Positions 35,913-44,517 of a stretch of 64,000 nt of DNA are shown here, one piece after another. Every line of letters begins with the position of its first letter. The first letter of the stretch is position 1. Position numbers and translations under genes: made by a program. The DNA comes from Pseudovibrio axinellae (lineage in GTDB: Bacteria > Pseudomonadota > Alphaproteobacteria > Rhizobiales > Stappiaceae), in contig NZ_FOFM01000007.1 in assembly GCF_900110875.1 (NCBI RefSeq), positions 248,001 through 312,000 on the forward strand, given 5' to 3'. The notes below the pieces were generated by a model. That model was not told the origin of the DNA and searched no databases. It worked only from the letters and a program-made list of their open reading frames with translations.

Positions 35913-37793
35913 CTAACTATCTTCTTTCTCAAGATCGCCGGCAACAGCAAAGGCGTCGTTCAGTACAATAACAAAACAAGCACCACCAAGCGCGGACCGC
36001 TCATACCGCAGCTGCCCATCCAGGTCCTCTATTATTTTATAAGCAATAGAAAGCCCCAGTCCCAATCCCTCTCCCACATCCTTTGTGGTGAAGAACGGGT
36101 CAAAAATATGCGCAGCAACATCCTCCGGTATACCCGGTCCATTATCCTCAAAACGAATGGTCACTTGCTGCTTTGTACGCATAACAGAAATCTGAATACG
36201 AGGATCATCTTGTTCGCCCATCGCATCCAGCGCGTTGCTCATCAGGTTCATCAGCACCTGTGCAAGACGAACCTGCCCAGCGAGGACCTCAATAGATTTG
36301 TCGTCCTGTACCACCGTTGCACAGACACCTATCTGCTTACAACGTGGCCCCGTCATCATCAGCACTTCGTCAACAACAGCAGATACCTTCACCGGAACAA
36401 GGTCACTCCCGGCTTTGCGGGTAAAACCTTTCAGCACGTGGCTGATTGCAGCCATTCGCTCAACCATCGCAACAATCTTGCCAAGGCTCTTGAGGGCGCG
36501 CTCCGTTTTCCCGGTCTCAATCAAAACCTGAGCATTCTCTGAGTGGGTGCGGATCGCACCAAGGGGCTGATTAAATTCATGGGAGATCGCAGCAGACATC
36601 TCGCCCAGTGTTGCAAGCTTGGCAGATTGAACCAAACCGGCCTGAGCTTGCTGCAATTCTTTTTCCGCCGCCTCGCGCTCTTTAACTTCCTGTGCAAGCA
36701 AGGCATTCATGTTGGAAAGTTCACAAGTCCGCGCATGGACACGCTCTTCTAAACGCGCTGCATAAACCTTGTCCTGCCGAATACGCTCCAACAATCGGCG
36801 GCGGCGCTCTCCGGCAATCCAAAACATTCCACTTCCAACAACACAAAGCAGCAAGGCCACCAATGCAGCCCAAACGGATTGCTGCCGAACTTGCGCGGTA
36901 TCTGCAAACAACACCACCTCCCAATTCAAAACGGGAAGGTCCTGCTCAATCATCTGGAAATTCGATTTATTTAAAGGCGGGCCCAACCGCACAAGCTGAA
37001 AGTCCATATCAGACCAGCGCCGTTCAATAACGCCATTCCCCTTGCTACTTGTTCGCCCGCGCCGCATCGTTTGAGAGGCAACCAACCGCTCACCTCGCCA
37101 GCTGGGTTGATTGGTAGCCACCACAATCCCGTTCTGATCCACGGCGACCAGCCTGTCCTTTGAAAGCGCCCAGGACTGCTCAACACCTTCCAGGCTCACA
37201 CGAACAGCGATGAAACCATAGTCCTGATCACCCTGGCGAACAGGTGCTATAAAGACATAGCTGGCAGGGCCACCACTACGCGACAGCACCAATTGCCGTC
37301 CAAGTCGCCCTTGTTGAGCAGCGCGCAAGGCATCTGCATAAGAGGACATACCTTGCTCGGCCATACTGGCATCACCAATCAGGTTGGATGCAACTATGCG
37401 ACCATCCGATTTTTGGAACCAGACCTCCTGCGCACCCGACATTCCCGCAATCACTTTGGCAACATTTTGCCCACGTTGATGCCCGTCATTGGCGAGGATT
37501 TGCACGATATCAGAACGCCGTGCCAAAAGCGGAGGAAGCAACCTGTATTTGTCGAGGTACTTTTCTAGCCCCGCAGCCTGCACAGACAAGGTAGCCTGAC
37601 TACGCGTGTGCAAATCTGCCATATAGAACTGGCTGCTCAACTGCATCGCGACCCATGCAACGATGAGTGAGAACACAGCAAATGTCACCAGCGCAAAACT
37701 GGAGATTCTCCGCCATCTCTCAGATCTGCTCTTCCTGTTCACGCCAATTGTCCGATACAGATGTTGGGTAGGATGCTGCCGAAAGCATCGCAA
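35913..37793 (-). CDS. dctB: C4-dicarboxylate sensor histidine kinase
   Basis: A protein of up to 626 residues. Two membrane helices (near residues 32-52 and 305-325) flank a periplasmic double-PAS sensor region. A coiled coil precedes the dimerisation box ISHEFNQPLGAIRTHSENA, where the histidine is phosphorylated. The ATPase domain has NLMSNALDAM, DNGPGIP and GEGLGLGLSI. It senses periplasmic C4-dicarboxylates and phosphorylates DctD. The start is uncertain: TTG at 37793, or GTG at 37742. It lies 28 bases after modC on the same strand. Confidence 0.9.
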   Translation of the reverse strand: MRCFRQHPTQHLYRTIGVNRKSRSERWRRISSFALVTFAVFSLIVAWVAMQLSSQFYMADLHTRSQATLSVQAAGLEKYLDKYRLLPPLLARRSDIVQILANDGHQRGQNVAKVIAGMSGAQEVWFQKSDGRIVASNLIGDASMAEQGMSSYADALRAAQQGRLGRQLVLSRSGGPASYVFIAPVRQGDQDYGFIAVRVSLEGVEQSWALSKDRLVAVDQNGIVVATNQPSWRGERLVASQTMRRGRTSSKGNGVIERRWSDMDFQLVRLGPPLNKSNFQMIEQDLPVLNWEVVLFADTAQVRQQSVWAALVALLLCVVGSGMFWIAGERRRRLLERIRQDKVYAARLEERVHARTCELSNMNALLAQEVKEREAAEKELQQAQAGLVQSAKLATLGEMSAAISHEFNQPLGAIRTHSENAQVLIETGKTERALKSLGKIVAMVERMAAISHVLKGFTRKAGSDLVPVKVSAVVDEVLMMTGPRCKQIGVCATVVQDDKSIEVLAGQVRLAQVLMNLMSNALDAMGEQDDPRIQISVMRTKQQVTIRFEDNGPGIPEDVAAHIFDPFFTTKDVGEGLGLGLSIAYKIIEDLDGQLRYERSALGGACFVIVLNDAFAVAGDLEKEDS

Positions 37794-37821
37794 AGCTCGC
37801 TCTGGTGTAACCTGTGCACGA

Positions 37822-38889
37822 TCACTGGTCTAGCGCAACGCTCTTGACCAGTGCAAAGACCTCTTGTCCAGCAGCCAGCTGCAACTCATGCACTGAGTGG
37901 CGTGTCAAACGTGCCCGCAAGTGCTGTTCGCCAACACGGCAGTCAACTTCAGCGTAGGGGCCAGCGGTCTCCGTAATGCCTTCAATACAAACACAAAGCA
38001 CATTTCTTACAGAGGCTTGTTCGGGAACTTTGCGGGCAAGAGCCACATCCTTGGCTTTGATACGGATACGCGCATCCTGTCCAACCGTGCCAAGCTGCCC
38101 CGGCAAAAACAGCTTCTGCCCCTCTAAGGAAAACTCTGTCATCTGCCAATGCGTATCGTATTGACTAAACTTGGCAAAAAGCAAGGAACCTGCATCCGGC
38201 CCGTTCACCAATTGTGGCAGCTCCAGATTGCTCAGCATCTGCGCGATCGGCCCGTAAGCAACAACGCTTCCCTGATCTAACAGCACCAGAGTATCGGCAA
38301 GCTGTTCAATTTCACCAAGGCTATGGCTCACATAAAGCATCGGAATGCCAAATTCATTCTTCAGCTTGAGAAGGTACGGCAGGATCTCCGCTTTACGGGA
38401 GGCATCAAGCGAGGCCAGCGGCTCATCTAAGACAAGGACCTTCGGATTTGAAAGCAACGCCCGGCCAATAGCAACGCGTTGCTTCTCTCCGCCAGACAGC
38501 CCAAAGGGGCGCCTTTTCAGCAAATGCGAGATCCCCAACAACTCAGCAATCTCACCCAGACCAACACCAGAGTTACGCCCTGCTGCCCATTGGCTGTAAA
38601 GCAGGTTCCGCTCCACATTCATGTGCGGAAAGAGCCGTGAATCTTGAAACACCATCCCAACACCGCGCTGCTGGATAGGAACGTTAATGGAACGATCCCG
38701 ATCAAAAACCACTTGCTCCGCTAGCACAATGCGGCCTGCATCGGGCGCGGCTAGCCCAGCAATCATGCGGATCAGTGAGGACTTGCCAGCACCTGACCTG
38801 CCGAATATCGCAGTAATCCCGCTATTCACGGCAAATTTAGCCGAAAGCGAAAAATCTCCCACCCGACTGGAAATGTCCAAATCAATCAT
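37822..38889 (-). CDS. modC: Molybdate ABC transporter ATP-binding protein
   Basis: A 355-residue ATPase with Walker A GRSGAGKSS, signature LSGGEKQRVAIGRAL and Walker B VLVLDEPLASLD. A C-terminal TOBE/Mop domain (residues 285-355) binds molybdate. It powers molybdate uptake through ModB. It overlaps modB by 8 bases, in the operon modABC. Confidence 0.95.
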   Translation of the reverse strand: MIDLDISSRVGDFSLSAKFAVNSGITAIFGRSGAGKSSLIRMIAGLAAPDAGRIVLAEQVVFDRDRSINVPIQQRGVGMVFQDSRLFPHMNVERNLLYSQWAAGRNSGVGLGEIAELLGISHLLKRRPFGLSGGEKQRVAIGRALLSNPKVLVLDEPLASLDASRKAEILPYLLKLKNEFGIPMLYVSHSLGEIEQLADTLVLLDQGSVVAYGPIAQMLSNLELPQLVNGPDAGSLLFAKFSQYDTHWQMTEFSLEGQKLFLPGQLGTVGQDARIRIKAKDVALARKVPEQASVRNVLCVCIEGITETAGPYAEVDCRVGEQHLRARLTRHSVHELQLAAGQEVFALVKSVALDQ

Positions 38890-39586
38890 GCTGACCTCCC
38901 AACCGACGGGAAAGTCGCCTGGAAACCAGTTCAGACAGCACCAATGCAGAAATGGAGACTACAATTGCAATGACAGTCAGACGAATTGCCCCGGCATCAC
39001 CAGAAAGGCTCTGCATCTCCGTATAAAGCGCCAGGGAAAGTGTACGCGTCTCGCCAGGAATATTGGAGACAAACGTAATCGTTGCGCCAAACTCCCCCAT
39101 CGCCTTAGCAAACCCAAGCACAGCACCGCTCAATATACCCGGCAGAGCCAAAGGCAATGTTATGAGCAGGAAGGTCTTCAAACGTGAGGTACCAAGAGAA
39201 TACGCGGCCTCTTCCAGTTGTCCATCAGACAGCTCGAACGAAAGCTTCACCGGGCGGATGATAAGCGGAAACGCCATAATGCCCGCAGCCAAGGCCGCCC
39301 CGGTCCAGCGAAACGCAAACACGATCCCAAATACATCTGCAAAGAAACTGCCCAGCGCACCTTGCCGCCCAAACAAGATCAGCAGCACATAGCCAGTCAC
39401 CACCGGCGGCAGAACAATTGGCAAATGCACAAGGGCGTTGACGAGTGTATGACCGGGAAACTTCCACCGAGCAAGAACGTAACCAAGCAAAACCGCAGGC
39501 GGCAGCGCAATCGCAATTGCTAGGCTAGCCACCTGTAGCGACAGCGTAATCGCAGCCCACTCAGCATCCGTCAGAAAAAAACTCAA
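38882..39586 (-). CDS. modB: Molybdate ABC transporter permease
   Basis: A 234-residue permease with about five or six helices and the cytoplasmic EAA loop EEAAYSLGTSRLKTFLLITLP near residue 140, ending in the usual glycine/proline-rich GAVLGFAKAMGEFGATI. It overlaps modA by 4 bases and modC by 8. Confidence 0.95.
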   Translation of the reverse strand: MSFFLTDAEWAAITLSLQVASLAIAIALPPAVLLGYVLARWKFPGHTLVNALVHLPIVLPPVVTGYVLLILFGRQGALGSFFADVFGIVFAFRWTGAALAAGIMAFPLIIRPVKLSFELSDGQLEEAAYSLGTSRLKTFLLITLPLALPGILSGAVLGFAKAMGEFGATITFVSNIPGETRTLSLALYTEMQSLSGDAGAIRLTVIAIVVSISALVLSELVSRRLSRRLGGQHD

Positions 39587-40374
39587 TCGCCACTCACTTT
39601 GAAACCGTGCGCCTGAAAGATCGCTTGCCCCTCAGCACTTTTCAAAAAACCCATAAACTGTTCGCTACTCTTGGAATGAGTAGAGGTCAAGGCTCCAGGA
39701 ATAACAATAGTGCGGTGGCTCCCCTGTGGAATTTCCGCCACAACACGAACGCCATGCTCTGACTTTGCATCAGATGAATAAACCAGAGCCAGCGGGACTT
39801 CTCCACGTGCTGCTGCTGCCAGTGCAATGCGAACGTTCTCCATCGGAGCAAGCTGGTGCGCGATCCCCCGCCACAATCCCAGATGCGTCAACGCCTCTTT
39901 GCCATAACGCCCCACAGGCACAGTTTCAGGTTCACCAATTGCAAGACGTCCACCAGCCAAAGCAATCTGCAAAGCCTCATTGTTCAGCTCAAACGGCGCA
40001 GCACCCAGCGTGTTAGACCCAACCAACACAAGCCCGTTGGAAGCTAACGGCACAACACTGTCATTGACGACCGCCCCATTCTCGGCAGCCAGAGCCATCC
40101 AGGCATCATCGGCAGTCACCAAGACATCAGCAGGTGCGCCAGCGATAACATGACGCGAAACAACCTGGGACCCACCAAAGGAAAATTCAGTCTTCGTATT
40201 GTGGGAGGCATCAAACTTGGCACCAGCATCTTCCAGCACGTCTTTCAAACTAGAAGCAGCAAACACCAGGATATGCTCTTGGTCTTGCGCAAATGAGGGA
40301 GCGCTCCCGCCAACAACAAGCGCAAGGCTTACAACCACTGCAGAAAGAAAACGCCAGAAACCAGCCACGACCAA
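39583..40374 (-). CDS. modA: Molybdate-binding periplasmic protein
   Basis: A 263-residue protein with a signal peptide ending APSFAQ. The mature start ILVFAASSLKDVLEDAGAKF and GGSQVVSRHVIAGAPADVLVTAD are typical of ModA. It delivers molybdate to ModBC. The start appears to be TTG at 40374, with GGAG just before it; a GTG at 40368 is an alternative. First gene of modABC. No ModE site was identified with confidence. Confidence 0.92.
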   Translation of the reverse strand: MVVAGFWRFLSAVVVSLALVVGGSAPSFAQDQEHILVFAASSLKDVLEDAGAKFDASHNTKTEFSFGGSQVVSRHVIAGAPADVLVTADDAWMALAAENGAVVNDSVVPLASNGLVLVGSNTLGAAPFELNNEALQIALAGGRLAIGEPETVPVGRYGKEALTHLGLWRGIAHQLAPMENVRIALAAAARGEVPLALVYSSDAKSEHGVRVVAEIPQGSHRTIVIPGALTSTHSKSSEQFMGFLKSAEGQAIFQAHGFKVSGD

Positions 40375-40507
40375 GAAACTCCACTTCGCAAGACCGGACA
40401 GAACTATACGTATTCAGCTCAACAGGTCCACTGACACATATCAAGTGCACCGCAGGTTTCGTCAAGCCGTTTGTAAATTCCGCACTTGACGTGACGGCCA
40501 ATAATAA

Positions 40508-40523
40508 TTTAGTAATAACTAAA
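40508..40523. promoter_or_regulatory. Candidate ArsR-type operator
   Basis: TTTAGT-AATA-ACTAAA is a perfect inverted repeat centred about 29 bases before the start of the ArsR gene, and fits autoregulation. Confidence 0.55.
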
Positions 40524-40544
40524 CAGTATAGAATGCACTAAACA

Positions 40545-40877
40545 ATGACAAACCTAAACACAACACTTGCCGCCCTAGCAAATCCGGCCCGGCGCCAAAT
40601 GCTGGACCAGTTGCTTCAGGGCAGCAAAACCGTGAAGGAACTGAGCCTCAATCACGACATGACAGCGGGCGCGATCTCTCAGCACCTGAAAGTCCTTGAA
40701 GAGGCACAGCTCATAACACGCATCGTCAAAGGACGAGAACATCACTGCGAACTAGCCCCCGATGGTCTTGAGCCAGTTCTGGGTTGGACAGAAAAGCACA
40801 AAACTTTCTGGCAGCAAAAGTTATCCTCTTTTGATGCATTCATCCATGAGCAAACCGGCGAGAAGGACAATGGATAA
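40545..40877 (+). CDS. ArsR-family transcriptional regulator
   Basis: A 110-residue winged-helix protein of the ArsR type found next to SRPBCC genes. It opens LNTTLAALANPARRQMLDQLLQG, with recognition helix AGAISQHLKVLEEAQLI. No metal-binding cysteines are present. It overlaps the SRPBCC gene by 8 bases and heads a three-gene operon (ArsR, SRPBCC, GFA). Confidence 0.85.
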   Translation: MTNLNTTLAALANPARRQMLDQLLQGSKTVKELSLNHDMTAGAISQHLKVLEEAQLITRIVKGREHHCELAPDGLEPVLGWTEKHKTFWQQKLSSFDAFIHEQTGEKDNG

Positions 40878-41334
40878 AGCAGCTGACACAAACTACAGCG
40901 TTAACGAAAGCATGTGGTTTGCAACCGACCTTGAAACTGCTTTCTCTGGATGGACGCAGCCGGACGCCATCACAAGCTGGTTTGGCCCACCCGGTTACAA
41001 AGCCGAAGTTCTGGAACTGGACCTCACACCAAATGGACGCTGGCGGTTTCGCATGGTCCCACAAGCAGGTGCCCCCTCTCACCACACAGGCCAATATGTC
41101 GAGATATCCCGGCCAGACAAACTGGTCTTTACGTGGGAGAGCGAGGAAGACAAGCACCTGACTAACGGACGCGACACACTGGTAACGGTGACATTTACTG
41201 AAGAGACTGGTGGTGTCCGCATTACCATTTTGCACGAGTGTCTGCCATCTGTGGAGGCTGCCAATGCTCTGACCTACGGCTGGGGCCGCGGTATCACCTG
41301 TTTTGATGACTGGTTAAGGAGACGGGAAGAATGA
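40870..41334 (+). CDS. SRPBCC (AHSA1-like) domain protein
   Basis: A 154-residue protein with the START-like Aha1 domain: AFSGWTQPDAITSWFGPPGY near residue 21, RPDKLVFTWES near 83, and a C-terminal TYGWGRGITCFDDWL. Members bind small hydrophobic ligands, and ArsR-SRPBCC pairs are common, but the ligand is unknown. The start at 40870 lies inside the end of the ArsR gene, with AAGGA ahead. Confidence 0.8.
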   Translation: MDKAADTNYSVNESMWFATDLETAFSGWTQPDAITSWFGPPGYKAEVLELDLTPNGRWRFRMVPQAGAPSHHTGQYVEISRPDKLVFTWESEEDKHLTNGRDTLVTVTFTEETGGVRITILHECLPSVEAANALTYGWGRGITCFDDWLRRREE

Positions 41335-41732
41335 CAAAGCAACTCACTGGTGGATGCGCCTGCGGTGCGCTCCGTTATAAAGCTGACGGCGAAATCGAGT
41401 TTTCCTTTAACTGCCACTGCCGCAAGTGCCAGCGCTCCACCGGAGCAGGCCACTCCTCAGCATTCGCAGTAGACACCGCTGAGGTTGAGTTTCACGGAGA
41501 GGTCCGCGAATACAAATGCCAAAGTGATAACGGTGCCTCAACCTACTCCGGCTTTTGCCATACCTGCGGCTCTCCTCTGACCAGTCGTACAGAACGCTTC
41601 CCCAACCGCATCTACATCCACGCCGCCACTCTGGATGACCCAAGCCTCTTCACCCCCAGTTTCACCATTTTTGAAGAAGCTGCCCAACCCTGGGACCCAC
41701 CAATGAAGAACCTGCAAACCGCACCCAGGTGA
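41331..41732 (+). CDS. GFA/CENP-V family zinc protein
   Basis: A 133-residue protein with the glutathione-dependent formaldehyde-activating fold. Zinc ligands are in GGCACGALRY, NCHCRKCQR and GFCHTCGSPL. It overlaps the SRPBCC gene by 4 bases, completing the operon. GFA proteins are proposed to act on glutathione adducts, and their real substrates are mostly unknown. Confidence 0.85.
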   Translation: MTKQLTGGCACGALRYKADGEIEFSFNCHCRKCQRSTGAGHSSAFAVDTAEVEFHGEVREYKCQSDNGASTYSGFCHTCGSPLTSRTERFPNRIYIHAATLDDPSLFTPSFTIFEEAAQPWDPPMKNLQTAPR

Positions 41733-41792
41733 TTAAGAAAAAGGCGTCGACGTAACAACGAGAAGCCTATAAACAGGCTCAGTTTGCTCACT

Positions 41793-42680
41793 CTACATTT
41801 CGGGGTTCACCAGTGAGCGGTGCACCTGCATTCCTGCCCATGCACCGTCACCAACGGCAAACGAAATCGAATGCGGCACACGGGCAACGTCACCACAGGC
41901 GAAAACGCCGGGAACAGTCGTCTGCTTGAATTCATCCGTCACAAGCTGTTGCCCCATGGAATGCTCCTCATGCTCGCAGCCTATAGCCGCTGCTAGCGCA
42001 TTGGATGGAAACGTATTTGAAACAACAAAGATGGCGGAGAACTCCAGCCTGCGGCCATCCGTAAGCACAATATCGGCAGTCCCCTCAATACGCTCGACCC
42101 CAACCTCTTCAAGGGCCACACCATGTCGAAGCAGGTGCGCACGCTGTCCATCATTCAGACAGACCACGTTATTGGTGAAAAAGGTAGTAGTGCCCCACTC
42201 CGGCATAATCTCGGCCTGATGCAATGAGACCGGATTAAACGCAATAACGCCGATCGGCCCGTTATTCAGCTCATAGCCATGGCAATAAGGACAGTACAAA
42301 ACCGATTGCCCCCAGCGCTCTGCCAGACCGGGAATATCAGGAATTTCATCACGAACACCAGTGGCAAGTAGAATCCGGTGAGATGTAAAGTCTGCTCCCT
42401 TATCGGTACAAACGCGGAACATACCAATCTCGCCTAAGACGTCCTGAACTGCCCCCGCATACCAAGTGAGCCCCGGATAGGCATCAAGCTGGTCTCTGGC
42501 CTGCTGCCATAACGCATTAGGATTCACGCCATCCTGCCCCAAAAAACCATGAAGGTGCTCTGCAAAGCGGTTCCGCCGCTCACCTGCATCGATCACCAGC
42601 ACAGATCTGCGAGCGCGCAGCAATTGCAAAGCAGCCGCCATCCCAGCGTAGCTTCCCCCAATCACAATAACATCATGCAT
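41793..42680 (-). CDS. Thioredoxin reductase-like FAD-dependent oxidoreductase
   Basis: A 295-residue two-dinucleotide-fold flavoprotein. It has FAD site VIGGSYAGMAAALQL at residues 7-21, redox-active CPYC at 130-133 and FAD-contact VFACGDVAR near 260. It reduces a thioredoxin-like or small disulphide partner. I start at the ATG at 42680 because FAD binding begins at once, as in the family. The frame is open 62 codons further upstream, but that part does not look like this family. Confidence 0.85.
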   Translation of the reverse strand: MHDVIVIGGSYAGMAAALQLLRARRSVLVIDAGERRNRFAEHLHGFLGQDGVNPNALWQQARDQLDAYPGLTWYAGAVQDVLGEIGMFRVCTDKGADFTSHRILLATGVRDEIPDIPGLAERWGQSVLYCPYCHGYELNNGPIGVIAFNPVSLHQAEIMPEWGTTTFFTNNVVCLNDGQRAHLLRHGVALEEVGVERIEGTADIVLTDGRRLEFSAIFVVSNTFPSNALAAAIGCEHEEHSMGQQLVTDEFKQTTVPGVFACGDVARVPHSISFAVGDGAWAGMQVHRSLVNPEM

Positions 42681-42888
42681 CCTCTGGCTTCCCTGTTTCT
42701 GGCGCTCAAATACTCGGTTCGCACATAACGCACGAATACGCTCCAGCAATGATGCCTCACCTCCTGCAAAGGCATCATTAAACGCAGCAAAAGGGATTAC
42801 CCTGTGAAGAGAGCATGTTCTCTTTGCGGTTGCCCGACCTTGGGATAAAAGTAAAGCTGTGATCAAGAAATTGGCGGCGAATACTTAG

Positions 42889-43407
42889 ATGCAAAAGCTG
42901 ATTGTTACTGGTGCCAACGGAGTAGGTAAGAGTTTTGTAGCAACACAATTAAGTTCTGCACGACCCGAAATTCCATTGTTTTCATTCGATGCATTAAAAC
43001 TGACCAGTGATTGGAAGCAGCGTCCAAAACCAGAAATCGACAAAAAACTCTCTCAAGTCACCGCGTCCGATGCTTGGATAATTGAAGGTGGTCCAAGCCT
43101 CCTTGCACAAGCACTTCCAAAAGCGGACGTTGTTATCTGGCTTAATCCTCCAGAGTTACTAAGAACTTGGCGCCTGATGATCCGCCCGTGGCGAAATCTT
43201 GGCAAAACCCGCCCAGAGCTGCCCGAAGGAAACCGCGACTGGCCTTTTCAGCAATATCGTTTTGCGATACGTAGCCTTAAAAACGGCTCAAATTTCAGAG
43301 CGCGCATCTCTGCTTGTTTGGAGCAATCAAACACGCAACAAATTTGGCATTGCCGAAACGACAAAGATATTGAAGCTGCGCTCAAAAAATGGAGCGCTGC
43401 GGGTTAA
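42889..43407 (+). CDS. Small P-loop ATPase/kinase-like protein (zeta-toxin/FlaR-like)
   Basis: A 172-residue P-loop protein with Walker A VTGANGVGKSF at residues 6-16, DAWIIEGGP near 66 and the lid-type segment TWRLMIRPWRN. It resembles adenylate-kinase-like proteins of unknown role. It is divergent from the FAD reductase. It sits in a run of single accessory genes and may be mobile cargo. Confidence 0.65.
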   Translation: MQKLIVTGANGVGKSFVATQLSSARPEIPLFSFDALKLTSDWKQRPKPEIDKKLSQVTASDAWIIEGGPSLLAQALPKADVVIWLNPPELLRTWRLMIRPWRNLGKTRPELPEGNRDWPFQQYRFAIRSLKNGSNFRARISACLEQSNTQQIWHCRNDKDIEAALKKWSAAG

Positions 43408-43445
43408 CTATAAGGCCAACATACACACTAGTGTGTGGCAAGCTG

Positions 43446-43835
43446 CTATTCAGTGCGGCCTGTACCATCGCGGTCGTGTTTATAACATGTCGTGTGAGGA
43501 AACGGTGGCAGCCATTTTTCACGACGAACAGTCCAGAGTTCGTAGGTCGGCATGAGTTGATCAGGGCTGTCTAAAGCTCCCAGCAGTACTTCTGTCTCAT
43601 CTGAGCTGCGCGCAAAAACTGAGGAACCACAGCAAGGGCAAAAATGTCGCCCTTTATAATCGTGTGTTTCCCCCTCAATCACAACGGCATCCTCAGGAAA
43701 TACTGCGGAGGCATAAAAGAGAGCGCCATGATGCTTTCGGCAGTCAAGACAGTGACAAACACCAACCCGATAAGGCCGACCCGTCGCTACGATTCGAACC
43801 TGACCGCACACGCACCCACCGGTGAACTTCTCCAT
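43446..43835 (-). CDS. GFA/CENP-V family zinc protein
   Basis: A 129-residue protein with zinc ligands in GGCVCGQVRIVATG, CHCLDCRKHHGA and FCPCCGSSVFAR. It is a paralogue of the GFA protein at 41331-41732, of a different subgroup, and is not in an operon. Substrate unknown. Confidence 0.85.
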   Translation of the reverse strand: MEKFTGGCVCGQVRIVATGRPYRVGVCHCLDCRKHHGALFYASAVFPEDAVVIEGETHDYKGRHFCPCCGSSVFARSSDETEVLLGALDSPDQLMPTYELWTVRREKWLPPFPHTTCYKHDRDGTGRTE

Positions 43836-43920
43836 AGTCTGCCTCCTTTAGATACCACCTGTTTGTTGGCTTCAACCCGAGCCCTTCACAAACGACAACC
43901 CCCATTTTCCCTTCGTAGCC

Positions 43921-44005
43921 CCTAACCACCCACACCCTTCTTCAGATCCTCGCAGATCATGTCACAGGCCTTCTCCGCGATCATGACTATAAGGAGTTGG
44001 TATTG
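43921..44005 (-). pseudogene. Relic of the 3' end of a GMC oxidoreductase gene
   Basis: About 71 of 86 aligned positions match the 3' end of the GMC gene at 44513-44598, with one gap. Read on the minus strand it encodes MIAEKACDMICEDLKKGVGG and stop, against [20 protein letters not shown] in the intact gene. The single-base gap breaks the frame upstream of that part. The two copies flank the GNAT gene in the same orientation. Confidence 0.85.
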
Positions 44006-44037
44006 TAAAAAATTATGGTGACCCGTAAGACGTACTT

Positions 44038-44517
44038 ATGTTTCAAACACGGACCTCAACTGAGCAAGACACCTCACGTATTTTAGAGATATGGCGAGAG
44101 GCTGTCGACGCGACACATCACTTTCTATCCCCTGAAGACAGAGAAGCGATTGAGCGGGAAGTTTCTACTTTCTTTCCAAAAGTATGTTTCATTCTCGCGG
44201 TTGATGAAACCGACGAACCTCTCGGCTTTATGTTCCTCCATGAAGGGCATCTGGAGGCTTTGTTTGTCGACCCTACTCATCATGGCAAAGGCATCGGCAA
44301 CACGCTGATCAAAACCGCTCTTGTCGATCACCCCGACTTAACAACAGATGTTAATGAACAAAACCTTCAGGCTGTTGGCTTTTATGAACGAATGGGCTTT
44401 GTAAGAACTGGCCGCTCAGCGACCGACGGTCAGGGACGACCATACCCTCTCATCCATCTGCAATTCCAGCATGAAAGAACACTCAACGCTTATTGCTCAG
44501 GCAAGCAGGTTCCCTAA
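44038..44517 (+). CDS. GNAT family N-acetyltransferase
   Basis: A 159-residue GNAT of the YjaB type. The acetyl-CoA motif is HGKGIGNTLI near residue 82, and the family element DVNEQNLQAVGFYERMGFV near 103 follows. Its stop codon overlaps the stop codon of the GMC gene on the other strand. It is flanked by two copies of the GMC 3' end, so it looks like inserted cargo. Confidence 0.85.
   Translation: MFQTRTSTEQDTSRILEIWREAVDATHHFLSPEDREAIEREVSTFFPKVCFILAVDETDEPLGFMFLHEGHLEALFVDPTHHGKGIGNTLIKTALVDHPDLTTDVNEQNLQAVGFYERMGFVRTGRSATDGQGRPYPLIHLQFQHERTLNAYCSGKQVP

Noticed and set aside
42681-42866. N-terminal extension of the FAD reductase frame
   Set aside because: The FAD-binding motif starts right after the ATG at 42680, and the extra 62 residues do not fit the family.
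43770-43800. tRNA-like T-loop string GGTTCGAATC on the minus strand
   Set aside because: It lies in frame inside the GFA gene, and no acceptor or anticodon stem fits around it.
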